Source: Parcubacteria group bacterium Athens0416_74 (GTDB taxonomy: Bacteria; Patescibacteriota; Minisyncoccia; Phycocordibacterales; UBA2100). From it: a stretch of DNA of 9,024 bases. The position numbers and the translations under genes were made by a program. Below are positions 1 to 5,617 of this stretch, in pieces. The stretch lies in assembly GCA_007375785.1 (NCBI GenBank), contig VMEY01000021.1:1-9024 (forward strand). The letters run 5' to 3'. How positions within the stretch are numbered: position 1 is the first letter of the stretch; every line of letters begins with the position of its first letter. A model generated the notes under the pieces. The model saw only the letters and a program-made list of their open reading frames with translations. It was not told where the DNA came from and did no database searches.

Positions 1-52
1 TGTCCGCGGAGATTCTCCGTTTGCCACCCCTCCCACGAACGCAAAATATATG

Positions 53-58
53 TATAAT
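53..58 (+). promoter_or_regulatory. -10 box of tRNA-Ala promoter
   Basis: Perfect TATAAT, ending 10 bases before the first base of the tRNA. Transcription would start around position 65, leaving a very short 5' leader. I see no good -35 at normal spacing; TTGCCA at 21-26 is too far away (26 bases). Confidence 0.6.
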
Positions 59-68
59 CTCCGCTGAC

Positions 69-144
69 GGGCCCTTAGCTCAGTTGGTAGAGCGCCACAT
101 TTGCAATGTGGATGTCAGCGGTTCGAATCCGCTAGGGTCCACCA
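69..144 (+). tRNA. tRNA-Ala, anticodon UGC
   Basis: Complete 76-nt cloverleaf. The acceptor arm GGGCCCT (69-75) pairs with AGGGTCC before the discriminator A141, with one G-U pair. The D-arm carries AGCTCAG and GGTAG. The anticodon stem CCACA/TGTGG encloses the loop TTTGCAA, giving anticodon TGC, which reads GCN alanine codons. The T-arm has the standard GTTCGAATCC loop. The 3' CCA is encoded (142-144), so it need not be added after transcription. It appears to be a single-gene unit with its own -10 box just upstream; no T-run terminator is visible after it. Confidence 0.97.
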
Positions 145-324
145 ATCCGAATTTGATGAATGACGCGCACCTCCAGCGCGTGAGGTGGTAATTCCACAAG
201 GAAATGCCACGAATAGACACCAAAGGCGCGGAGCAACGCCGACTATTCACAACTGTAAAATTTGCGTGAAGACCGTGGTATCGTGCGGGTGTATATATTT
301 ATATATTAACGTGCCAATTTATTT
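145..324. other. Gene-free spacer with small inverted repeats
   Basis: No supportable gene lies between the tRNA and the next CDS. Two overlapping, mutually exclusive hairpins are visible: ACGCGC (163-168) with GCGCGT (176-181), and CACCTC (168-173) with GAGGTG (182-187). A nested stem follows: GAATAG (211-216) with CTATTC (243-248), enclosing GGCG (225-228) with CGCC (237-240), and flanked by CCACG (207-211) and CGTGG (274-278). Position 290 onward is AT-rich. None has a T-run, so I do not call a terminator. The stretch may hold a structured RNA or the 5' region of the next gene, but nothing identifies it. Confidence 0.35.
292..307 (+). promoter_or_regulatory. Possible -10 region for the 325-1380 gene
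   Basis: The AT-rich run contains TATATA (292-297) and TATATT (302-307), either of which could act as a -10 box and would give a short leader of roughly 10-20 bases. No -35 match is visible and low-complexity AT sequence gives many chance matches, so this is weak. Confidence 0.3.
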
Positions 325-1380
325 ATGCCTCAACAATCAATAGATCCTCCTCCGTCGATTCCAGAGCAACACACGATGCCGACTACTCCCTCACAAAACA
401 CGTGGAATAAGTTTGCTCTTCTCGCTCTTGGAACTTTTTCACTCTCACTTCTTGCCAGCCCATGGGTTAATCCGTTGGCGCGTTACTTTGGCGGAAGCAT
501 TATTCCAGTAGGCATAATTTTGATTGTTGTTACATTGTTTTTTTCGATAAAAGCAATTAGGCATATTCATAAAACCGGTGAACGGGGCAAACTACTAAGT
601 TGGATTGTATTGTCTATCAATCTCGTAATGCTCTTCCTCGCTGCTGCTTCGGCGGTCTTATTTTTCACAATTTCCAGCTTGTTCACCGATCTCAATAGTT
701 TGCCGCCAGACGGGAGCAACAATATTCCACCGGCAAACGAGATTGTAGAAGTTATAGGGCCGACTTCAGAATCAGATCGTGGCAATTATGAGCTCCAGGC
801 ACAGTACAATAACAATATAAACTTTTATTTTACTGAGGCCGGAGAAGCGGTTGGGTACAGCAACGAGACTGGCTGGTATTACGTTGAGAATAACCAGACG
901 CATGGGCCTATTATCGGTAGTAAACAATATCCTGAATCAGACGCGCAATTCTGGGCACGCATGGAAGCGATGGGCTGGAAGATCGGCATGGAAGAAAGAT
1001 GGGCTATTGAAAACTTCGATGCAAAGTCCGGACACTCCTTAGATGCTGTGCCAACGGGGCCCGACTACAGCACGTTTGACACTCACGTGCCCTCCCAAAT
1101 CAAAGTCGTATATGATGGAAACGTAGTTGGTTTGCACACGATACAAGACGGGAGAGCGCAGTCACCCGTGGAAGGCGTTAAGCTCTCCAATGACGGGTTG
1201 CACTACGCTTATCTGGTTCGAGCGAAGCGCGGAGAGGGATTCTTTGTCGTAGTTGATGGTAAAAAGTCAAGATTATATCCCATGATTAGCAACCTTCATT
1301 ACGAAGGGAGCATCTTTGTATTCAACGCCGTTGCCCCAGATTTTATGAATTTTTTGCGGATCAAGATAAATACTAATTAA
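325..1380 (+). CDS. Hypothetical protein with three membrane segments
   Basis: I do not recognise this 351-residue protein. It opens with a Pro/Gln/Ser-rich cytoplasmic-type stretch (1-28), then three hydrophobic segments at about 29-45, 57-76 and 91-117, with a basic loop (HIHKTGERGK, about 80-89) between the second and third. The rest (about 130-351) is polar and probably a globular domain outside or inside the membrane. Near its end, KLSNDGLHYAYLV followed by FFVVVDGK resembles one blade of a PD40/TolB-like beta-propeller repeat (inference). The N-terminal part recalls small DUF4190-type membrane modules, without certainty. The ATG at 325 has no Shine-Dalgarno; a second ATG at codon 18 is possible. 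The gene is visibly AT-richer than its neighbours. Its stop lies 11 bases from the stop of the convergent ddl-like gene. Confidence 0.8.
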   Translation: MPQQSIDPPPSIPEQHTMPTTPSQNTWNKFALLALGTFSLSLLASPWVNPLARYFGGSIIPVGIILIVVTLFFSIKAIRHIHKTGERGKLLSWIVLSINLVMLFLAAASAVLFFTISSLFTDLNSLPPDGSNNIPPANEIVEVIGPTSESDRGNYELQAQYNNNINFYFTEAGEAVGYSNETGWYYVENNQTHGPIIGSKQYPESDAQFWARMEAMGWKIGMEERWAIENFDAKSGHSLDAVPTGPDYSTFDTHVPSQIKVVYDGNVVGLHTIQDGRAQSPVEGVKLSNDGLHYAYLVRAKRGEGFFVVVDGKKSRLYPMISNLHYEGSIFVFNAVAPDFMNFLRIKINTN

Positions 1381-1391
1381 AGAGTCTATTA

Positions 1392-2363
1392 CTATCGTGA
1401 CCTATCTTTCGCCAAGCGCATCGAATGCTCGAGGAATTCAAGCACCGATGAGCCCACGCTCTCAAGCATGGCCGGGAACGATGCGCTCGGGTAGAGACCG
1501 GGTATAGAATTGACCTCAAGTAGGTAGATTCCCTGCGGTGCCACGATAATGTCGGCGCGAGAAAAGTGTGAGAGCCCGAGTGCTCGATGAGCGGTCCGCG
1601 CCACATCGGCAAGTGAGAGCTTTTGTGTATAAGAAAAACGACTCGGTACAGAGTGACGCAGCATGCCCTCCGTGTGATGCATGGAGAGAAGATGAGGCGA
1701 TTCTTTATGTACGTGCGCGGGAGGAAGCGCATAGAGCTCCTCATCTCGAAAATTCTCTATGATACCGACAGAGGCTTCTTCGCCCCGTACGAATTCTTCG
1801 ATGAGTGCCGTACCGTATGCATCAATCACGTCGCCGATTATGTCGGGCAACTCTGCGATGGTCGGCGAGAGCAAGAGGCCATGACTCCCCCCTTCGCCCG
1901 GCGGCTTCACCATGTACGGTGGGCCGAATTGTGAGAACACGACCGCGGCCATCTCCGCGGTATTGAGTCCGTTGTCGATGCTAAAGGTAATCGCGCGCGG
2001 CATTTTTACGCCGGCTTTCTGGAGCACTTCTCTCGCGCGAATTTTGTTGAGCGAGAGAGCCGATTGCGATGCCCGAGAGCCCGCATACGACACGCCCGCT
2101 CGCTCGAGGATTCGCTGCACAGTGCCATCTTCTCCGACACCGCCGTGGAGTGCGTTCAACACGACGTCTACTTGCGCAAGCGCACGTGCCGGCGTCGCGG
2201 GCTGGCCGCGCAAGTGCCACATGCCATTTTTATCGATGAGTATGTCGCGTACGTCGTACCGCTCTTCAGGAAGCACCCTGAGCATCTCCGCACCCGTCTT
2301 AAGCGAGAGCGTGTACTCATTTGAGGTGCCGCCGCGGAGAACACCCACGATACTTCGCGTCAT
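1392..2363 (-). CDS. ddl: D-alanine--D-alanine ligase family protein (ATP-grasp)
   Basis: Cytoplasmic ATP-dependent ligase that would join two D-alanines for the peptidoglycan stem peptide. Numbering from the ATG (323 aa): GGTSNEYTLSL with Glu16 (E. coli DdlB Glu15), LHGGVGEDGTVQ at 72-83, ATP-binding Lys107 and Lys153, GEE at 194-196, SRAD with Asp271, and LEVNSIPGL with metal ligands Glu283 and Asn285. Length is typical. I chose the ATG at 2363 over the TTG two codons upstream because MTRSIVGVLRGG matches the family start and an extended -10 box ends 6 bases before it. Oddities: the usual KPxREGSSVG is KPPGEGGSHG, and the omega-loop region (about 224-243) lacks the usual EAKY. By my alignment, two of the three residues contacting the first D-Ala are therefore replaced. 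ATP and metal sites look intact. An active ligase is likely; the exact substrate is less sure. Confidence 0.9.
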   Translation of the reverse strand: MTRSIVGVLRGGTSNEYTLSLKTGAEMLRVLPEERYDVRDILIDKNGMWHLRGQPATPARALAQVDVVLNALHGGVGEDGTVQRILERAGVSYAGSRASQSALSLNKIRAREVLQKAGVKMPRAITFSIDNGLNTAEMAAVVFSQFGPPYMVKPPGEGGSHGLLLSPTIAELPDIIGDVIDAYGTALIEEFVRGEEASVGIIENFRDEELYALPPAHVHKESPHLLSMHHTEGMLRHSVPSRFSYTQKLSLADVARTAHRALGLSHFSRADIIVAPQGIYLLEVNSIPGLYPSASFPAMLESVGSSVLEFLEHSMRLAKDRSR

Positions 2364-2369
2364 GCGCAA

Positions 2370-2378
2370 ATTATATCA
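2370..2378 (-). promoter_or_regulatory. Extended -10 promoter of ddl (leaderless)
   Basis: Reading the minus strand, TGATATAAT is a perfect extended -10 (TGn plus TATAAT). It sits entirely in the 18-base gap between the upstream gene's stop and the ddl ATG. Six bases separate it from the ATG at 2363, so the predicted transcription start falls on the A of the start codon. No convincing -35 is visible, as is common for extended -10 promoters. Confidence 0.65.
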
Positions 2379-2381
2379 TCG

Positions 2382-2888
2382 TTATCTGTCGTAATCGACG
2401 ATTGGTTTGCTCGCGGGGATGTCAAACGCTCTGAGATTCGGTTTCCACCACACTGCGCACTGTGCATTCACAAAAAGCGGCGGAAGAATCTCACCGAGAG
2501 ACTGTGTGCTCGAATCTGTACCTGCTCGTAAACGGACGATTGCTTCAGAGTCGTCGCTCCACACATAGAGCTCGTCATCGCGGATAACCCAGTACTGCGA
2601 CTTGCCGTCGGTGAGGTTCGTAAACGCGAGTCTCGCCATACCTTTATGGTGATACGAGGTCACACGTGATGCCGAATTGAAGTCTGAGTGATCTTCTGTG
2701 CACTTCATCGACGGCGCAGCCTTAAGTGCTGCTACCACGTCACTAAGGCTCGACGCCTGAAATCCCTGCAGCGTCGTCTCCTTATAGTCTGTAACTGCGC
2801 GCTCTTTCAGGTAGGCGTATCCGCCGAAAGCGAGCGCGAGCGCTATCAGCACTGCACATGCCTGAATGATGATTTTCGCGAGACGCAT
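2382..2888 (-). CDS. Small membrane-anchored exported protein, unknown function
   Basis: 168 residues. A short basic N-terminus (MRLAK) is followed by a hydrophobic segment (about 5-25) without a clear cleavage site or lipobox, so it is probably a signal anchor with the rest outside the membrane. The outer part has two cysteines, Cys63 (PSMKC) and Cys144 (NAQCAVWWKP), which could form a disulfide, and beta-rich stretches such as QYWVIRDDELYVW (98-110). The ending, Cys-x-x-Trp-Trp-Lys-Pro-Asn followed by Phe-Asp-Ile-Pro, resembles a pattern I associate with small exported proteins of Parcubacteria that look LolA-like or beta-sandwich in style. This is recollection, not a search result. The ATG at 2888 has its own -10 box 7 bases upstream. 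It lies between uvrC and ddl without an obvious functional link to either. Confidence 0.8.
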   Translation of the reverse strand: MRLAKIIIQACAVLIALALAFGGYAYLKERAVTDYKETTLQGFQASSLSDVVAALKAAPSMKCTEDHSDFNSASRVTSYHHKGMARLAFTNLTDGKSQYWVIRDDELYVWSDDSEAIVRLRAGTDSSTQSLGEILPPLFVNAQCAVWWKPNLRAFDIPASKPIVDYDR

Positions 2889-2895
2889 GTAGATT

Positions 2896-2901
2896 AGTAT
2901 A
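2896..2901 (-). promoter_or_regulatory. -10 box of the 2382-2888 gene (leaderless)
   Basis: On the minus strand TATACT is followed by 7 bases and then the ATG at 2888. The predicted transcription start is at or one base from the start codon. It lies in the 105-base gap after uvrC, where I see no other gene and no clear terminator. Confidence 0.5.
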
Positions 2902-2993
2902 ACCCGTGAGATAAGCTACTCTGGATTCAACAAATTCACTGCGCTAGTGCCACACCGAACTTCGCGACATGCGCAGCAAAATTATCTCATGGG

Positions 2994-4244
2994 TTATATC
3001 TTGCCACGGCGCTTCCGGTGCCATGAAATGGCAAACCTGTGTGCTTCACTGTTGGCCAGCAGAATATCCTTCTCGAATGCATCTATCGACCGTTTGTCCC
3101 CTACGAGCTTCACGGGCTTGTGGCGCTCATCCTTTACCACACCGACGACCGGTATACGCACGCCGGCTTTCTTGAGGACGCGTTCAGCCGCTCGCTGCTG
3201 CGCTACCCCGCCATCGACGGCAAAGACGCGAGGGAGCGGCCATTCTGTGTGCGCCAGTCGTCTGTCGAGCGCTTCGGCGAGTGCTGCGACATCGTTGTTT
3301 TCGACGCTGTGTATCTTGAATTTACGATACGCCGCTTTATATGCCTCCCCACTACTCACGACCGTCATCACCGCGACAGTCTCCTTTCCTGATGTATGTG
3401 CCACATCAAATGCTTCGATACGCGCACCGCCACCTGCTGATACCTTTTCCGCTTTGATGAGTGACACATCTTTGATGTGCTCCAGAGCTGAACATTGCCG
3501 TCGCAAAATCTGTGCGAGTTCAAACTTCTCCGCCTTCGCGGCAGCATGCATTTCCTTTGTAAGCTGTCGCTTTAAGCCTTGAAAGTTGCCCGAAAAAAGC
3601 TGTGCAATATGCCGGATAGTCTTCGCGTATTCAGCGCGCGACACTTCTCCCGTGCACACGCCCGGGCATAGGCCTATCTGCCTGTTGAAGCACGGCCTGC
3701 ACGCATAGGGAGAAGCGTCCGGTATGTGCTTGGCCTGTCGTTGGTTCACACACGGCGTACATTTTGAATCGCGAAACGGAAATATTTTCCGCACGATTTT
3801 CAATGCCTCTTGAAGCGAGGCGCCTTCGGTAAAGGGACCGAATTGATGCTTTATCGTAGATGCCTCCCAATTCTGAAAAAGTTCTCGCCCTCGCACGACG
3901 AGCACGCGCGGAAAATCTTCCTTGGTGATGACAACGTAGTTGAAGCTCTTGTTGTCTTTCGACATCGCATTGTACGGCGGCATATGCCGCTTGATGAGAT
4001 TGGCCTCGAGAATGAGCGCCTCGAGCACTGAGTGCGCGACCTCGTGACTCACCTTGTCTGCTTCCTGCACCATTTTCTCGATGTGAAGTCCTCGTGTGCT
4101 CGCAATATCAGGCGAGAAGTAGCTTCTCACACGGTCACGCAGCGAAGTAGCCTTCCCTATGTAGAGAATCTTGCGACCCTTTTTGAAGGTGTAGACGCCC
4201 GGCTCATCCGGCAAATCAAACTGTTTTAAGTCATCCCGCTGCAT
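2994..4244 (-). CDS. uvrC: UvrC-type excinuclease subunit, short form
   Basis: Nuclease of UvrABC nucleotide excision repair, which cuts damaged DNA on both sides of the lesion after UvrB loading. Numbering from the ATG at 4244 (416 aa): GIY-YIG nuclease with GVY 16-18, YIG 28-30, Arg38 and Glu80; Cys162, Cys185, Cys193 and Cys197 with the CX7CX3C spacing of the UvrC iron-sulfur site, plus extra Cys165 and Cys182; a UvrB-binding UVR motif at about 221-257; and an RNase H-like domain with Asp280, Asp318, Asp344 and His402 (EAHRFA). The protein stops just after HRKRRGKI, where standard UvrC of about 600 aa continues into tandem helix-hairpin-helix motifs. Those are absent, and the next gene leaves no room for them. 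All catalytic residues are present, so it is probably functional but short. A GTG at 4280 is an alternative start; the ATG is better because a -10 box ends 6 bases before it and MQRDDLKQFDLPDEPGVY fits the family. Confidence 0.93.
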   Translation of the reverse strand: MQRDDLKQFDLPDEPGVYTFKKGRKILYIGKATSLRDRVRSYFSPDIASTRGLHIEKMVQEADKVSHEVAHSVLEALILEANLIKRHMPPYNAMSKDNKSFNYVVITKEDFPRVLVVRGRELFQNWEASTIKHQFGPFTEGASLQEALKIVRKIFPFRDSKCTPCVNQRQAKHIPDASPYACRPCFNRQIGLCPGVCTGEVSRAEYAKTIRHIAQLFSGNFQGLKRQLTKEMHAAAKAEKFELAQILRRQCSALEHIKDVSLIKAEKVSAGGGARIEAFDVAHTSGKETVAVMTVVSSGEAYKAAYRKFKIHSVENNDVAALAEALDRRLAHTEWPLPRVFAVDGGVAQQRAAERVLKKAGVRIPVVGVVKDERHKPVKLVGDKRSIDAFEKDILLANSEAHRFAISWHRKRRGKI

Positions 4245-4250
4245 GGTGCG

Positions 4251-4256
4251 AGTATA
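4251..4256 (-). promoter_or_regulatory. -10 box of uvrC (leaderless)
   Basis: On the minus strand TATACT is followed by CGCACC and then the ATG at 4244. The six-base spacing predicts transcription starting on the start codon. The -35 region is poor. The box argues against the upstream GTG start at 4280, which would lie before the promoter. Confidence 0.55.
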
Positions 4257-4287
4257 CCGAAAGTCATTATCCACAGCCACGATGCGT

Positions 4288-4313
4288 TTGACGCCGTTTT
4301 CGAGGTCTATACT
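4288..4313 (+). promoter_or_regulatory. Candidate promoter of the carA leader
   Basis: TATACT at 4308-4313 is the same hexamer as two -10 boxes on the other strand nearby. A -35-like TTGACG lies at 4288-4293, but the spacer is only 14 bases, shorter than the usual 16-18. The transcript would begin near 4320 and run into two terminators before carA. It stands back to back with the uvrC promoter. Confidence 0.45.
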
Positions 4314-4333
4314 GCGGTCTTAATGACCTCGAA
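4299..4333. repeat. 9-bp inverted repeat around the -10 box (possible operator)
   Basis: TTCGAGGTC (4299-4307) is a perfect reverse complement of GACCTCGAA (4325-4333). The 17-base spacer holds the TATACT box and the expected transcription start. The position is what one expects of a repressor site. It could instead be a hairpin if transcription starts further upstream. Confidence 0.5.
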
Positions 4334-4352
4334 GAAGTGCCTGAAGACTCAC

Positions 4353-4375
4353 AGCCCGCTCGGGGCTATTTTTTT
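4353..4375 (+). terminator. Intrinsic terminator 1 upstream of carA
   Basis: AGCCC (4353-4357) pairs with GGGCT (4363-4367) around a 5-base loop, followed by A and seven Ts (4369-4375). It is a classic plus-strand terminator, though no plus-strand gene precedes it; only about 40 transcribed bases separate it from the candidate promoter. Confidence 0.75.
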
Positions 4376-4384
4376 GTCTTTCCC

Positions 4385-4410
4385 AACCCGCGAAAAATCG
4401 CGGGTTTTTT
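4385..4410 (+). terminator. Intrinsic terminator 2 upstream of carA
   Basis: CCCGCGA (4387-4393) pairs with TCGCGGG (4398-4404) around AAAA, extended by two A-T pairs (4385-4386 with 4405-4406), and a run of six Ts at 4405-4410. It is a strong plus-strand terminator ten bases after the first one's T-run, and 136 bases before the carA ATG. Confidence 0.85.
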
Positions 4411-4432
4411 GTATTTCTGATTGCCTCAAAGC

Positions 4433-4545
4433 GAGTGAGACCGTGGATTTTACCGTCTTCGCAGACCCGACGGGGTCGAGACTGAGCGCTCCGCTAGCAA
4501 GCGGAGATAGCGACGGTAAAATCCAGGGTCTCCGAGCGCTCACTC
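4433..4545 (+). repeat. Palindromic element, possible three-way-junction RNA before carA
   Basis: Bases 4437-4457 pair with 4512-4532 in 20 of 21 positions (one G/G mismatch at 4443/4526). The enclosed 54 bases contain two perfect hairpins: GACCC-GACG-GGGTC (4464-4477) and CTCCGCT-AGCA-AGCGGAG (4489-4506). The outermost GAGTGAG (4433-4439) also matches CTCACTC (4539-4545) if nine bases bulge out. As RNA this is a three-way junction ending 14 bases before the carA ATG. As DNA it is a near-perfect inverted repeat, as in small palindromic repeat elements. I do not recognise it as a known riboswitch; the PyrR-binding consensus is not present. Confidence 0.7.
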
Positions 4546-4546
4546 T

Positions 4547-5617
4547 ATGCGCTTAATACTCGAGGACGGCACGGTGTTTGAGGGCAAGGGGTTCGGTGCG
4601 TCTCCGCCAGCTGGCGGACCAAGCGCAGGAGAAGTAGTCTTTTCTACCGGTATGACCGGCTACGTTGAATCGCTTACCGACCCATCGTTCGCCGGTCAGA
4701 TACTCGTCTGCACCTACCCTCTTATTGGCAATTACGGAGTACCCGACGCATCGAAGTTTGAGTCGAGCCGCATGCACATAAAAGGTCTCATCGTCTCGGA
4801 ATATTCGAATACGTATTCACACGGAGAGGCCAAGGAGTCGCTCGATTCCTGGCTCAAGCGCTCCGGTGTGCCTGCGATTCAAGGAATCGATACGCGCGCA
4901 CTTACGAAGAAGCTCCGCGAGCGCGGCGTCATGCTGGGTCAAATCGTAGATGCTGAGCCCGGCGAGTTTATCGACCCCAACAGAGAAAATCTGGTCGCGA
5001 GTGTCTCACCAAAAGACGTCCGTACCTATGGCAGTGGTCCGCTCCGCATACTCACCGTCGACTGCGGCATGAAAGAAAACATCGTGCGAGCCCTCACGAG
5101 GCCGGAGACGACCGTGATACGCGTGCCCTGGAATTATGATTTCGCACGTGAGAGATACGACGCGATTGTGCTCTCCAACGGCCCCGGCGACCCTGAGATG
5201 TGTGACGCCACCGTGGTCAACATACGAAAGGCTATGAAGGAGCGGAAACCCATCTTGGGAGTGTGCCTCGGCAATCAATTGCTCGCACTCGCCGCCGGTG
5301 CATCGACGTACAAGCTCAAGTACGGACATCGCGGGCAGAATCAGCCGTGCATCGATACGGACAGCGGACGCTGCTACATCACCTCGCAAAACCATGGCTT
5401 CGCCGTCGACGCATCCACGTTGCCGACAAGTTGGCGCGTATGGTTTACCAATGCCAACGACGGTTCTGTCGAAGGCATCCGCCATACGTCACATCCGTGG
5501 CGCTCAGTGCAGTTTCATCCCGAAGCAGCCCCCGGTCCCACCGACACATCGTGGATATTCGATGATTTCCTAAAAGAGCTCACCGTACACAGACGCATTC
5601 CTGTGACACATATATGA
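4547..5617 (+). CDS. carA: Carbamoyl-phosphate synthase small (glutaminase) subunit
   Basis: Hydrolyses glutamine and passes ammonia to CarB for carbamoyl phosphate synthesis (pyrimidine and arginine pathways, cytoplasm). 356 aa. The N-terminal CPSase_sm domain (about 1-140) includes FSTGMTGYVESLTDPS and TYPLIGNYG. The class I glutamine amidotransferase domain (about 166-345) has nucleophile Cys240 in GVCLGNQ, and His324 and Glu326 in FHPE, so the triad is complete. Asn replaces the usual His in CLGHQ. Sequences such as YGHRGQNQPC, TSQNHGFAV and FTNANDGSVEGI follow eukaryotic CAD glutaminase very closely. MRLILEDGTVFEG fits the family start, with no Shine-Dalgarno before it. The stop overlaps the carB start (ATGA). 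Two terminators and a palindromic structure precede the gene, suggesting control in the leader. Confidence 0.96.
   Translation: MRLILEDGTVFEGKGFGASPPAGGPSAGEVVFSTGMTGYVESLTDPSFAGQILVCTYPLIGNYGVPDASKFESSRMHIKGLIVSEYSNTYSHGEAKESLDSWLKRSGVPAIQGIDTRALTKKLRERGVMLGQIVDAEPGEFIDPNRENLVASVSPKDVRTYGSGPLRILTVDCGMKENIVRALTRPETTVIRVPWNYDFARERYDAIVLSNGPGDPEMCDATVVNIRKAMKERKPILGVCLGNQLLALAAGASTYKLKYGHRGQNQPCIDTDSGRCYITSQNHGFAVDASTLPTSWRVWFTNANDGSVEGIRHTSHPWRSVQFHPEAAPGPTDTSWIFDDFLKELTVHRRIPVTHI

Noticed and set aside
2930..2975. Possible weak uvrC terminator (CACT/AGTG near 2938-2950)
   Set aside because: Only a 4-bp stem and an interrupted T-rich stretch; not distinguishable from chance.
4517..4522. TAAAAT in the right arm of the palindrome as a carA -10 box
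   Set aside because: No -35 at 16-18 bases and no extended -10. The hexamer is part of the inverted repeat, so the pairing explains it better.
4349..4543. 64-codon minus-strand ORF through the palindrome and terminators
   Set aside because: It is the complement of structured non-coding sequence; no promoter or start signal, and the peptide looks random.
5006..5485. 159-codon minus-strand ORF inside carA, and the similarly long 5880-6371 ORF inside carB
   Set aside because: Antisense shadows of strongly conserved genes, caused by the GC-rich codon pattern.
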